Shown here: positions 10,101 through 25,100 of the stretch, one piece after another
Numbering within the stretch: position 1 is the stretch's first letter
Layout: each line of letters starts with the position of its first letter
NCBI GenBank assembly: GCA_036362985.1
Contig: JAYGXS010000004.1
Location: 30,643,428 to 30,707,427, forward strand
Direction: 5' to 3'
Source: Ligula intestinalis
Lineage: Eukaryota; Platyhelminthes; Cestoda; Diphyllobothriidea; Diphyllobothriidae
Length of the DNA stretch: 64,000 nt
The notes under the pieces: model-generated
Told to the model about the DNA's origin: nothing
Databases searched by the model: none
The model's input: the letters and a program-made list of their open reading frames with translations, nothing else
Translations under genes and position numbers: made by a program

Positions 10101-13100
10101 CACCAACTTTGCCTCCTAGTTCCTTGCAGCTTGTCTTAATGAGCCTTAAGTGTGCCCTTATAGAATCGCTTATCGACCACTTCGGTAATGTGGCGTTAAA
10201 GACATGTTTATTACTAGATCGTGAATAAGCAGACTGCAGTAGTGCAGTATCCTTAGTCCTGCACACTACATTCTTTTTCGATAATTTTGTTTTTGGATAA
10301 AATTAAAACACCGCAACTAATTCAGCTGACGCCCTCACTTATTTGATTATCATATTCTTATTTTTTGTTGTTCGGCGTACAGTTTGATTTATGATGCCAT
10401 TTGAGGGTCTTTATCTTCCCTTACCTTGTATGCTATTTTCGACTGTTTGAGCCAATTAGGCAGCAATTCATGTGTATTTAGGCTAGCTAAACAACATTAC
10501 AGTACAGTTGTAGAAGGACCATTTGGAAACGCAGGCCTTACTTTTTGGAAGGAACTGAACTTCACTCGACCCAAAATCACAAAACGAACTCAGCCATTTT
10601 TTCTGCTAGCGTCGCCTTTATAGTTTTCCGGTGAATGTGATCGACTAACACATTTGCTTGCTGAAGGCCGTGTCCTGCGCTTCGCTTTATCACATATGGT
10701 GCGCGAACTGGAAGACGTTAGCATTCTGTATTTCCTACTCGCATCCCGTACTGTCTCTACTTTTCTGAACCTTCTCACCTCCACCGTTTCGCTCCGGCAC
10801 ATTTACCGCGCAACCATATCGAGTATCAGCCTGTAAATCACGTCATTCTTCAATCCTTTTTCCTTTCTATTTCCTAGGAATCCTCGAGAAGGAACAGGAA
10901 CAACTTGTTGTCTACGGGTCCATTGACTTTGGCAAAAGTGTGGTTGACGATGCGCGTTACCATGATCTCTTGGGCAAAACGGCTAAGAACCTGCGAATCC
11001 GGCCACATTAGTACGTATCGCTGTTCTCTATTTCAACGTTGAGTCCACGCTTAAGGTCAAAACATTATCTGTGCACCCTTCTTTTCCCGCTGCAAATTGC
11101 TTATGACGCCTGCGAATGAGTGTGTGAGGGAGTTTGGCTCCTAAATGTCTCCATACTGACACTCTCATGATGCAAATTACGTTAGGGCGACGTATTTCCG
11201 CCCGTTCTGGTCGTTCTCACTGTGAGAGCTCACAGTTGCTAACCTTTATACTAGAAGGGAATTTGCTGTACTAGCCCAACCTGCCCCTCCCACATCAGTT
11301 TTGACGCGCATTTGAAATGTCCAGTGTTTGTGTCTTTCCTTTAGATGTTCGTACAGACCAAACTCTCCAATATTGCGAAATGGGCTTCCTTTAATTTCAC
11401 CGACAAAGGCTCCGAGGCATCTTCTGCATGGATTGCAGGCACGGGCTCTTTGACTAAAGTCACTAGTCACCTTTGGCCATAGATGCAATCGCTATAAAGC
11501 CCACAGTGCACATTTAATTTAACTACAGAGGAGTAAGCCGTGCTGTAAATAGTTGTGCAATGTTGTCTAATGCGAAGAATACTTTGAGCAGCGCCCTTAA
11601 GTTCGTCTACTTTGTCACCAGATTGTTTTTGTCTTTGCGACCAGCAATTGTGCCGACCAAAATCTTTTTCTGTATGCCGGAGACCTTTTTCATTACCCTG
11701 AAAATAACCTTTATATGCAATCATCTGCCTTATAAACTACTCTTAATTTTCTTTCAAGTTCCATCTAACCCGACGGATTGTACAAGTCAAAGGAAAACCG
11801 CCACTTACCAAATGAATGTTGAATGTTTCGTCAAAAGAGCAGAGCGGGTAATGAATAAATACCCAGATCTGATGCTGCTGCCCAAAATAGAACACAGGGT
11901 TACATGCCAGACAGAAGTACGTTGCCAGCAAAGACAAGGGAACTGGAATGGCCATTTCTGGCTCATTAGCCGTCATCAGCCAGCCACACACAACCCCAGG
12001 GGAACCCGCCTCTGAGGTGTGAACTTGCAATCTTGTTAGTTAGAAGTCCAACGCTTTAACCACTGAGCCATGGGCTCCTTGCCTTGCTGTTTTCGATCGG
12101 CAATACACACAATGGCAGATGAGTGCTCACCGTTCGGGGAACCGCGTTTATGAGGACTCAGTACAGTACTTGCAGCACAGGTACTGCCCAAAAGCTCAGA
12201 CACACGTGTTTTGCCGATATTTGGCCACTAAATGGCATAGTCTGGGTGAGTTGGGAGCTTCAATGGCTTTCTAGCGCTCCCCGAGTCAACGCACTGTATT
12301 TTCCACGCTGAATTGTCGGGCTTTCAAGGAAATTGATGCGTGAACTTGGAGTACATTCTTCATATCAACTTTCGGACCGAGTCTGAAAAGGTTCGTTCCA
12401 AGCGGTTTACTCCAAATTTGTGTATCAATTTCCTTGGAAATTAAAAAAGGCAGAATTGGACCTGGAGTTCGTAGACCAGAACGCACATAGAAACCCTGGG
12501 TTGCCCGCTGGTTTGTCGAACCCCTTGTAGCCGCCCATGCAGTGAAAAAGGCGGCGATCTACGCGTGTCTAGGCTTTTAGCTGTCATTGTGAATATTATG
12601 CGGTTATTCCACCGAAAATAATGGATCTTGCTTCAACTGTTCAAATTTACTTTCAGAAGCCTGAAAATGTTTTTTTCCCAAGAATATCTACTCGGGCGTG
12701 CGCCCTAATTTCAAGTTAAATGTATCACAAGTGGTCGCCTCTCATTGCAGTTGGTTGTCACCGGCTCTTGAGTACATTTAACATAAGCATTTTGCACCTG
12801 GATTGTTTTGTCATTGCAGGTCCTGTACTCTATAGGTTGGCTCAATTATTTGTTATTCTCTTTTATGCCGACTTTAGTGTTACTGACAAGTCTGGCAAGG
12901 AAATCGAGCTGCTTTCGTCCGTAGATTGCAAGGGCATCATCGGTAATGACAACCGAGCCTACATCCTCGACCTCCTCCACACCTTCCCTCCAGATGTCAA
13001 CTACCTGGGCAGTGCGCCCGCCAACATTCGTCCTACCCTAAGCCCTGCCATGACTGCACTGGGTTATCCCTACACTCACAGGCACCTCTTGCCTAGCCTC

Positions 13101-16100
13101 CGCCAGGAACTTCTTGACGCTTTCTGCGAGTGAGTAGGCCCCTTCCACCTTATGATCCTGGTTAAACAGAGAAAATTCATTGCACATTCTCTCACCCCAT
13201 CTTACGTTCGTTTGTGGAATAAACAATCTACATGTATTTCGTTTTACAAAGGGTGCCGAAATCTGAGTTTCATAAACTATAAGTAATGGTTATTCGGAGG
13301 TACTGAGGTCACTTTTTGTGCAGTCCAGTGGCCTCTATGCTTTCAGGCTTTTAGCTTACCGTCATTGTTTTAAAAAGTTTCTCTACACCATATTGGTTGG
13401 TTGGTTGATTTAAAAAAGGACTGCGCTTTGGATTAACACCACATCTGAAGAGCTTCCATCGATAGGGGGTGTTGATTATAATCAGAGGCTTTTTTCTTTT
13501 GCACAGGTCACGGCATGACGCGTTCCTTCGTACTGCCGCCCGCGAACTCCAGGCGTTGAGGACATCCAAGGCTAACTCCGTAAAGGTGCGTTTGGAAAAT
13601 CTTTTGGCTACATGTTTACAGTTGGGGACTCGGTTCTTGGACTCCAGACCAGACTCCAACCAGTTGTCTAGACCCTGTCTGTCGTGTCCGACGTGGGTTA
13701 TCACTACCCTCGTGCATGAAATTGGTCTTTGTACAGCGTCGATCAATTTGCACATTCAGTGTGCTCCAATAGCAACCCGCCCTTTCGTGAATGTTCCTCA
13801 TTGCTGCATGTCGTTGCGTCCTTTGAGTCGAAAGTTGCTAGTCAACGGACGGGTTTACCTACGAAAGCCTAACAAAGCGCTGTTTTAGTCGTCGCAGTTA
13901 AGGTCTACAAACATGGCCTTATCCCTAACGAAGTAGAGTGTAATCAGGTCTCCTTACAAGCGCTACATAACCCAATTTCAAGTATCGGCCTGTTGCTCCT
14001 TGTCCCTTCAAAAACGTATAAGTGGTGCAACCGTCGTTCCAACGGCTATTCTAACCCTCTCCGTAGCAGACTCAATCCCAGTAGTTCTTATGCACGTTTG
14101 CAATCCTGTAAACTGGGTAAATAAACCTTTACTACTTCCTCCGACGTACAGTTGACCCTCGCCTGACGAGCAAACCCATCTACGAGCACTTCAGGTAACG
14201 ATCGAGCCACTAGCAAAAAATGTCTCGATTGATGACCTCCCGCTTAGTGAACAAGTTGTCAGTGCGTGGGCGTGCCTGTGTCCGCCGTTTAGTCTTGCTC
14301 CCAGGGCATGCGTCCTCGGTTGCCTGCAGCCAATCACTGAACTGATACAGTTTTTATATAATACGTTTCACATGACGAGTTCGGTGCTAGAATGGTTTAA
14401 AGTCGTTAACTGGGTTTCCACTGTAGTGTATCAGTACGTACACAAAGTTGTTTGCGTCAGATTTAGCTAACATTTCTTTATCGGGTTCGCTGGTGTAGTA
14501 GGATTTTGTCACCTGCAGTTCCCATCGCCAACACGCTAGGGTCCCATCCCTTTGCTGCCTTTCATAATCCGACAGTTATTGCAATCTAGTAACGAACCCT
14601 GCGCTCCATATTGCCCCCTGTGTAGATTGAAGAAGTCTCCTCCAACGGCGACGAGGAAGCCATCGTTGATGGAAACGAAATTCTGCATCACGAACCGGAC
14701 AACATACTGCTTTTAAATGGCGATTCTGCTGTAAATTCCGTTCCAAAAATCATGTTGACCGAAAAAAGGACTAACCGAATACTCTCCTCTTCAAATGTCG
14801 CCGAGAATGGTACGATTTCAGAGGTGAAGAAGGCCGTCGAGGACATGCAAAACAGTTAGTTTGCATCCAATTATTTCTATAATTTTGACTTAAGTGTAAA
14901 CAGTTTCTAGTTTTACGTACCAGAAGTTATCTACCAATTGCTGCTTCTTTCCTTCCTCAACTTATCAATTGGCATTTTGTTATCTACATCTGCTGTTTCA
15001 ACTTAATATAATAAATCAGTATCCATATCTTCATCCTAGTTGGAAATAGACTAACTAATAGCCTAACAAACTAGCACCCCTTATCTGCGCATGTCTGAGA
15101 CTTGTTCACGATGACCTATGACGTTTCGGATTCCCGACGGAATCCGAAACGTCAGGATAATACAACTCTTGTTCCAGTGATCGCTTCTTCTTCGGAACTA
15201 ACTTTTACGCTCATTTTTGTTGTTTTGACGTCTTTTAGCTTACTTCATCTCTTCAGGCCACTAAAGGAACCTACTGTAGTCCACCTATTTGCGTATTTCT
15301 TAGACCTAGTGGGTGCTGTGCAACAGTCCTCATGACTATCTATCATTGAGCATTTACCCCAGGGAAATTTCTAGCGAGTTCCAGTTAAGATAGACACCCG
15401 CTCTCCAGGTGCAGACAGGCCAGGTCATGTACAATAATTTCACCACTGTTTTCGTCTCTCCTCACAGGGGGGGGGGGGGGGGTAGAACTGGGTGCCTCTT
15501 GCCTCTCTTTTTTTACAAACATTTGCATTATAAACCATGTAAATTTAAACTTTATCTGCCTCCCTAGTAGAATCCGAAACGACCGAGGCCATCCAGCGCT
15601 CTGCCAAGGCTCTGGGCTCTTTGTCAGACACACATTTTGAGATCGCCTTCAATCCGGACGTGTACCAGTCATCCATCACCTTCGCCAAGTCCGAGGTTAG
15701 TCGCTTCACCACTCATTGTTACTTGTTTCTCTGATTGGTGGATGGGCCAGTCCAGCTGTGATCACGTCTAAGCCAGCCGGCCAGCCTCGGGGCCTCCCAC
15801 GCGTGACCATTTGCAGCAGCAGCAGATTGAGAATTCGGCAGATTAGCTCCTCCAGTGACAGAGACCAAATACAGAAGGTCCATGCACCACTCCTATATCG
15901 TGGAGAACCTGGTCGAACCAGGCTCCGAATCGACCTCCTATTCTAGGTCTCTAGGTGAACACCCGCGTCTGTTCGGGAGCATTAGCACTCAGCGGGTGGG
16001 CGAAGAATGTGCCCAAACCACCCCAGTCGTGGCCTGGCTGCGGACTATCTTGTACTTCAATGTACTTCACTTGAAGGACGGTTCTCAGGTAGCGGTTTTG

Positions 16101-19100
16101 GTCAAACACCCCCAGTTTTCGCTCATCTTCCACGCACAAAACTCAGCATTCGCATTTATACAGGCGAACTGACCGGACTGTTGTCCGGTACACCAGTCTT
16201 TGTGACAACAAGGCATCGCATGGGGTTCATGTGCACCTCCCCAGGAGTTTGAAAATTCTTCAAGCGGCATCGTTTTGGGAGAAGCTGCCATCCTAACGGG
16301 CAGCAACTGTGCCTGGAAACTAGACAGTTGACAACCACTGGTCCTGAGAAGTGCTTTCTCCTGGTTAGGGATTCAGCTCGTAAGCACTGGTCTTCCAAGA
16401 GTTTATAGACACACCGTTTAATTTAACGACTATTATGTCCGACCTTACGTGATGCAGGTCATCAGAACTGAAGGTTAACACAGCAATACTGTCTCCGTAA
16501 GTCAAGGACGGCATCCGGCGCTCGAGTGCAAGACGGAAACGAGCAAAATCGTGTAAGGCCCTTCTGAAAATCAAGTCAGTCGTATAGTTGATTACAATGG
16601 AGGACAGAATGCAACCCTATCAAACGTTCGACCGAATACCGGGCGAGTCACAGAAAGCCTGCTGTGAACCATAACTCTTGCCGCGGTGAGACGATAGTAG
16701 ACACTGACCACGGCAATGATTTTTGCTATAGGGACAGAATCGAATGCTACAGCAAAGTTTACAGATGGTCGCCGGTTTCTGATAGTTAAGGCGGAATGCG
16801 AGAATGCGTAGTGTAAGTGTCTGATCGAACACCAACGTCGAAGACCTGTTTGGTCAGGTCTCTTCCTCGAGTCACGTACACACTGAAGTCGCGCGAGTAT
16901 GGAAACTGGCATTTTCAAATAATTTAATTTACCCAGTTGTGAAAAAAATCGTAGCCTTGGTGGGATCTGAACCCCCATCGACAAGGAAGGCCTTATTACA
17001 GCCAACACTCTACCAGTTGAGCAACGAAAGCACGCCCAGAGCCGTGAATTTAATCACACTTGGATCGATTTACCCGCCCAGCCCATTGCCCAAGCAGGAT
17101 TTCCTAAGCAATCAATCTACAATCCACCAGATGACTACCGGGCACACTTAATTACCGTAATACTGTAAGATTCTTCTGCTGAATTAATCACCGTAACGCT
17201 CGGCCACTCTAAATTGTCGTGGCTTTGCGGCACCAGGGCGTCTTGTACGTGACAATCCGAGTTCGCATTAGAGGTGAACTTTCCGGCTTATGCGAACAGT
17301 CTGACCTACGGTCATTACCAGTCGCGGCATCACACACTGGAATCTTGAACCGACCGGAGTTCGTGCGGCCATCGTTTAAAGACCAGGTCGACAGATTTTC
17401 TGATGACGCTGGAAGCACATGCAGATGAGAAACAATCGGTTCTGGTCGACAAAGCTAATTCTCGCCATGGTCACATCAAAATCCAGACCCAAGGCGGTCG
17501 CATAGGTGACCATTTGAATTGTCGCTTAGTACAGTCCGGTCATTCCAGTTCCCTCGGCAACAATCAGCAGGTCACGGAATCTGATAGTAGGTCTCTTCAT
17601 CATGCAGACTAGCGGTCGATGTTGGTGCGTACGCGGAGACGACACATGTGAATTTTTGTGAGAAGACGATAATCGCATAGCTGCCGTCGTGTAGGATGAA
17701 GCTGGAGTTTACTCCCGGAATCTTGATTTCCTGAGGGTCTGGATGGGTAATTCACACTTCGGGTGGACAACTGACATTCATGTTGTACTGACAAAGACTG
17801 CGTGCCGTTAAATTTTCGGTACGATGGTCCAGCATCCAACACAAGCACTCTGTTTTCGATTAAGTACTCCAGATCGCATACTGTTCACCCGCACCATGTG
17901 ACCAGGTTTGCGGAGCGCGTCGGCTTCCGCAGCCTCCGTGCGGTTTCTTGGATGTTGGGGGGTATCCAAGAGCCGTTCAGATTGTCTGTTAGTCGTTTTC
18001 TTCTCCAGTGTCTTGCCTTGGGAACATAACCATAAGGTAGCAGTCGCAAGCGAATTGTTTTAGTGGAGATTTATGGTGTCCATTTCGTAGTGTCTTCATC
18101 GGGAACTTTATAAAACAGTCGGCGTGCCGACCCCAATCCTCCTCGTCTTGGTATCACCGTACCGGCTAGGTCGTGACTGCTTTTTTTGCAGCTAACCCTT
18201 GAAGTCTGTTCTACTGTCCGCTACATGTGGACGCACCTAGCAACTAGATTATCGGTTCTGTGATCCAAAACGGTCACTTTTTAGCGAATATTGTCTGCAT
18301 CGTTTAGAGCCCATATTTTTTTCTGTTTTCAAGTTATCACACGCAGGGTTCTTGCGGAAAATTGTCCAGCTAAGAAAAAGCAGATGGAAAGAGGCTGATG
18401 GAACTCCAATTTCGTAGCATTGGATAGATCTTTTTCTGGATCAACCCCACTATGTGCACACATTTTTGGTTTTGGTTGCAGCCGTTGCCCGACGGTATGG
18501 TCTATAGAAGAAAGCATAAAGATGTACAAAGCAGTGTTGGTCTCACTCTCTCCAATCTTTGCTTGTCCACCTCTGCTCTTAATAGTTTTATCCGTGTTTA
18601 TTTTCATTCACAACCCAATCTAAACTTTACCATGACCTCAGGTCGTGATTGCATGACCGAATTCCACATTGACAACGTCATTGCCATTATTTATGCAAAC
18701 CGACAATCTCACAGGACTGTATCAATAAGTGCGACTAGCTAACGCTTGCGCTGTCAATCCTGCCACTATTTTCAACAAATGTTTTATCGAAAGGTGATGG
18801 ACACACCACAGTTTCTGTTGTGGGTATTTTGCAGCCTCCATTTCCGCGCACCAAGGTTATGGTTTCGGCAGTTTGTCTGCTGCGTTCCGAAACGATCACC
18901 TCTATTACAGTAGTGGTGACTGGCACCAATTTGATTTGGTTGACGTTTGGTATCACAGACAACAGAGACTTTGGCTACTCCGCGAAGGAGCGATGTTAGA
19001 TTAAAGGGAGGAAGGTTCGCGCATCTCTGGACGAGTTCTCTCGTTCGGATATTAGTTTCAAGGGCAAAACTAGATAAATAGCACATAGATGCTTTCGGTC

Positions 19101-22100
19101 GTACGACTCACTTCGCTCAGGGGCTCAGTTTACGTTTTCGACAATTCACTGGCTCTCTCATTTTCGGGTAAATTCTTCAGTCTTAGGGTTATCCAGCATA
19201 CTTTCATCCAGCTTTCCTATAAAAACAGGTTCCTGCAGCATGGTAGGTGCGCGACGCATAACTTTGCGAAACCACATGAAAATACGAACCGAGTAGAGTT
19301 GTAGCTAATGCTAAGTCCGACTTGAAATCTATCACCGCTGACTCCTTTCCAGACACTCCATATACCAGCAGGGTTTAGGATAATGAAACCTTGTGTGGCA
19401 CTATCCTTATTTTAATGTGGTTCCCTCCTGTTCCTTTCTAGGAAGACGCCGTGAAGAAGGATGAGAAATTAATCTGCGAAGTGTGCGAGTTCCTCGTCCT
19501 CACCCAAATCCCGACCTTCATTCAGGACTGTCTGGCCTTCACGGTCATGCCACAGGACGGACGCGCTCTTGTTGAAACACTTCATCAGAGGTGGTTTTCC
19601 TTGCCCTCCTCTTTCACCACTAATTTTACCTTGCTTGCCCTTGCAGCCAGCTCAAGCTATTAATGCATTTTTTTGTCCCTTTGTACCTGCAGACTTCCGG
19701 ACGTAAGCCTTCAGTTTGTCTTGATTGCATCCTACTGCACAATTGTCATTGTGTTTTATGGGCAGATCCGTCGGCGTGAAGTTGAATGAAGATCAAACAG
19801 GCTTTATTTTACATTCTCTTAGGGATTGCGTCTTGTATAACTAAATTCATAAGCTAATTCCCATCAAAGCGGCAAAACAACGAGAACAAGCCTGTTACCA
19901 GAAGGAAGCGGGTTAAAAAAAACCCTTGGTTATTGTTTGTCTCAAGGTAGCAGTTTGCACATATTTCCTTTCAGGTCGCATGCAGACTTTACGCTCCGCT
20001 GCCCTTAGCTGTGTTAGGGTAAATAAAACGTAATCATTGACAGTTAAGGTTGCTGGAAGGCTAATACCGTGCAAGTAGGAGCAGCCATGCTCAAAAGAAT
20101 GTAGAGGACTTAAAAAAATCCGGAGTCTAACCTACAACTGCTTCGATTGTTTCATTTTGGAGACGATACACGTGGCCTTTTTCAACGTAAGGTGACTAAT
20201 CATGACAAATCCACCCCTTAAAAGGTTCCCTATTTAATTGTTTATCGTCTTTCTTCTTCTTCAGGGGCATCAACGTGCGCTACCTGAATCGTGTAATAGA
20301 AGCGCTTGCAGACAAGGAGAATCTTGCCTACCTCCACGTAAGTTGCTTTGCTTTCCTGCAATTTTCTTGTCAGAGACCTATGCCTTCACCCACTGCCCCA
20401 CCAGTCCTGCGTTCTAAAAACCACAAACTTACCCTTTTTATTTAAACTTCACTTATACTTTGTTCGCGAATAACAGTGTCTCCAGTACTGGCAAGTATTT
20501 TTTGCAAAGGCTAGCCATTGACTAAAAAGGAGTAAGTCCCGTAGCCCGGCCGCAACTGACAGAACAGCGGGCTCGTAAATAAGTGATTAAAGCCTTCTTA
20601 CCATCAGCATTCCGCATGTTTGAGCCTCATTGGTTGAGCATGGTAGCCTGATGACGGATAATAATCACAAAAATGCCTATTCTAGTCTTTCTTCCTCTGC
20701 ATAAAATGTGGACTCTAAATCGAACTCCAAAGCATAATTGCCCAAGTAGGTCTCGTAACGCGATCGGTGGGCACCCTCTGCCATTTTATTTATTATCATC
20801 ATTTCTGTCGCTAGGTTTCTTTGCCTTCAATTTGTTTCTCTTAGACACCAGTCCATCCTAAATATGTTCAGGGAATTCACAGCTTTCAAAGGTTTATCTT
20901 CTTTAAGACAGGCTGTATACTCTTGATTTTTTGCAGCGTCTAGCAGTCTCCGAAGTACTTATTCGATCAACAAAACATATCTACAAGACGTACGCTCAGG
21001 AGCTAGACCCGATGTTTCTTTCGGCTGCCGTAGCCCACTTCCTCAACTGCTTCCTCACCACGTGTCCCAACCTCTCCCCGCTCGCCGGTGTAGACGAGGT
21101 AAGTGTGCTTATGTGTGTGCTTCCAAGTTAGGTGATTTGCAGGTAGCCGACTACTGTTTGCCACGCACAATGGCATGTTGTGGTGGTGGTGGTGGTGGTA
21201 CAAGCGCTGGGGTGTGCGCGTCTTCAAACGCCGCCTTCCGCCTGTTTATCGTGTGTAGTCATTTTCGCTGGCCAGTCACGCCTGACCCCACGACGCCCGT
21301 CCATCATACTTGTCTAACCCAGTTCTGCAGGGAATTGGGCGTGCTATTTGTCATCGTAAAACCTTAGTGCTATAGCCTCTTGTGTTACGATGAGGGGATT
21401 AAGGAGAAGGGTGCTGAGGTCCACGGGAGGTCCACCTGAATGCGTTAAGACCCACGCGACTTTATTCGACATAAAGGTTGTAGGAGACCTTACACTCCGG
21501 TGTGGTGGTTTTGGACTGATACTCTTCACGTGTGAAAATGTTTGGATGTTCGGCTGGCCGGCCAGCTGGAGGCATGGGTAAAGACGCGGCGCGGGCCAGG
21601 AGATTCAGCACACGCTCATTGGCTAGTTAATTTCACCCTTGCATTTTGCACGCTGCTTTACCGTGCGTCGTCATTTTTTCCTTTTGTTGTGTGAATCTAT
21701 TCTGTTTCTGTCTTTCCCACCAAGCTTTGAAGGAACAGCTGCGCTTTCCTATGAATGGGACATAGGCTTGGTAGCTAATTTCGCGGTACAAGTCCTTTTA
21801 GCTGTCGATGTCCTCATTTCTTTCAGCGGCTCATCGTAATTAATGTACCGCCTTCTCCACAGCGGTTTGCTTGGATTCTTATAGTGTGTCTCAAGAAAGC
21901 GAGTATGATGCTCATCCATCCGCCTCGTGGACGTTTTTTCCACAAATCGTGCAATTTTGTTGTGACTGGTGTCTTGCCGTTGCAATACCGTCTTGACCCT
22001 TTGATATTTAACCCGCCAGAATAAGGAAGACGGGGGGGGGGAAGGGGGTAGAGATACAGTACCCTGCTGTCCTATGTGTTCTAATTTTACGATGAACCAG

Positions 22101-25100
22101 ATTAGTGTTCCGGTCATACCCCGCCAGTTTTGCCCAACGATAGCTCTTATTTCCTCAGCACTGTCACTGACACCTTTTGACTTTCAAATCTCACTCTACT
22201 GAATATCGCAGCGTAGTGCTTATTCCTCTGACAAAAGTATGCGCTTTCTGCTTTGCTTCTACAGCAGGTTCAAAAACTGAAGAATAAGAAGGGCAAGAAA
22301 AGAGGCGGGAAGCAAGCGCGTGAGTGTTCGGGTGAGTAAACATTCCTGCTTTTTTGCATGTGTCTAGTCAGCTAGACTCTTAGTGTTTTTTTGGCTTTTC
22401 CCCAATATCTTTATATATATTCCAATTTGTAGAGGACATGTCATGGACAAATGAAACCAGTGTCTCGCTGTGGGCTCGCCTGAACAAGGAAGTGAAGGAT
22501 TATTATCACATTGACCTTGAACTGTAAGTCTGTACCTGAATCAACCAGTTTATCCGATTAGTCAACTCGTAGCAGTTATTATTGCAGATTATCTATCAGC
22601 TGCTCCACAGGTCCGCTACTGGTTGGTCCGTTGGCTGTTTCTCAAGTGGTAACCCAACAAATGTCATCTGGTTTAAAATATCATGAGGTAGAGCTATTAT
22701 GTTACTTGCCACTGTCATCAGCGTAATGACGTCCGATTTACCTGCCACCATGGGAACCGGGAATTCTGTACTGAGCCTAGCGCCGATTTTTTTATCTTCA
22801 ACAACATTCGAACTGTGAAAAATGACCGGAGGTAACTTAAACGCCTTGCATCTCGCTACCTTCAGTAGTTGACGGCCAGAGGTGCCGTGATGGCCCATCT
22901 GGCCTGATCTAAACGAACTACTCCGGTCCAGACAGTGAGTGACCTGCGCCAAATCGGTCGCTGTTTGTACCTAAACATACGTGACCCCGAGGTGTCGTGC
23001 GCGCAGACGACTGTTGGCCCATGGACAAGGTCATTTTGTGCTGCGACGGGTTCCCCATGTCGAGGGCTATTTGTTTAAGCAGCTACCTCTTCGCTCGTTG
23101 CAAAACGCACTAGAACGTCCATTCTGAGAGGAAAAAGGGAAAAAATTGGATAAACTCAAACCGTCAAATGTAAATATGCTCGCAGTGTGTATTTTGAAGG
23201 TGCACGATCTGGTCGCGCATTGCTTGCGTTCGCCTAACCCAAACAGTTACAGACTCTCCTTTGGACCGAGCTTATAAAAATTGCACAGAACGCGTTTTTA
23301 TTCAAATACTTTATTTTTAATGGAATTTAACCGCTGTCGGCGCAACTGAGGATTTTTTTAGGATTTTGTAGTCGGCAACAAATTTCTCATGGTCCTGAGA
23401 TTGAGGATTACCGCTTTACGGACGCACAAAAAGTTTGCATAATTTATTAGACAGCCGCAAACTCCTCTCTCATCTGTCCAACAGTTCCACCCTGCTCCAT
23501 TGCTATTTTGAAACTCTTGAGCACCACAGTCCATTTCACTCGCTTGCCAAACTTGTCCCCTATTCGGAAATATGCTTAATGTAGAGGAGGCGCCAACTCA
23601 AGTCACACGACTAGACCTCGAGCACTCATTAGATCGCTAAGAGACTGTGGATTATCATATCTACGGACTGCGATACCGCGCCTTAACTTGCCTCTGGGCT
23701 TGTTCGTGGGTTTTGTGATTAACTTTGGCTTTTCAAATCCTGTGTCCACATTACTTCCGTTATTAGTGCTAGTTTTAATATCTTACGATAAGCCTTTGCG
23801 AGACAAGCAACGAATAGACGAGTAGTGGATATACCTTTTTGACAGGTTCTACAAAAGTCAGTCGTTTCTCTTTCCTTTTTTCTTCTCATCAACTTTCATT
23901 TAATCTCTTCGTTCCAAAACGCCCACAGGACGAATATTGACGACTTCTGCCAGAAACACGGAGTTTCCCGTACCCAGATACTCCGCTCTTTTTGCCATTC
24001 TGTGGGTATCCAGTTGTCCCTTCGGGAGTATCCCCTCCAACCTCCAAACGGCGCGAAGCACCACCAACGCCCCGTCTTCACCCTCGAGGATATCACCATG
24101 CTCTTCCCGTTAGTTAAACACCTTCACCCGCACGCGACTGATGCCTATACCTTCTTCAACACTGGGCAGGCTCGCATTTCTGCCGGTTACCTGCAGGAGG
24201 GCTTCGAACTCATCTCTGAGGCGTTGAACCTGCTGAATACCGTATACGGTCCACTTCATCCAGACATCGGTGCCTGTAATCGCCTGCTTGCGCGTCTCTC
24301 CTACGTCCTGGGCGAACACGAGGCCGCCTTACTCTTCCAACAGCGTGCTACGATGATCAGCGAACGCGTGCACGGCATTGACAGTCCTAGCACGGCCGCG
24401 GAATATGTAAGTAGCCGGGGATTCGGGCAGTCCCTACACCCTTTGCGTCTGAGCTAAGTACCGGCAATTTTCGCTTACGTGTCCAATTTGAGGCTATGTT
24501 GCTTCGAGGGCGCCATGACCTCAGCGCAAACTCTGCCTTTATCAGTACTGTTGAAAGCAGTGCTGTCTGCTCTTCTAAACGAGCTCAAAAACCTTTATGT
24601 TTGACCACTTCATCTTCACGTTTCTGCAGATCCATATGGCCTTGTATTGCTTCGCTTGTGGTCACATCCATCCAGCCTTCCAGCTGCTGTATCGGGCTCG
24701 ATATCTGGCTTTACTCTGCCACGGTGGAGATCACCCAGAAGTCGCTCAGATCGATGTGAGTTTCCTCTTTTTCCACCCCCACCCTTACTTCTCTTCAACC
24801 AGATGCAGCGCGAAGACGGGCTCATGGGACAAGCCGATGTCCTTAACTAGCCCTTAAGTTATAACACAGCGTGCATTATTTTACCATCCTGACAAGTTGA
24901 ATAGCGTGGTGGCACACATCGGGGCAGCCTCGGCCGCGTCAGCCACCTGCGCTCTTCCTCATCTCCGGTCTTCTCGACTTTTATCTAGACCCCGGATACG
25001 GGTGAGAGATTGAGGTATATTCTGCGCGAGTCTACTTTCAGTAAAACCCAGCGCGAGTCACCGCGTTTGCCTTCGGCTAGCTAAGGCGCGCAGTAGACTT

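Larger units (their letters stand above)
15696..19441 (+). other. CLU intron 11 (3.7 kb), with nested retroelements
   Basis: Donor GTTAGT at 15696, acceptor TTTCTAG ending at 19441. It carries a minus-strand LINE remnant split by a tRNA-like repeat (about 16300-17850, described separately). The flanks 15700-16300 and 17850-19440 have no further recognised content. Confidence 0.8.

Noticed and set aside
22596..22952. 118-codon minus-strand gene in CLU intron 16
   Set aside because: It overlaps a dispersed repeat shared with intron 6 and shows no known domain.
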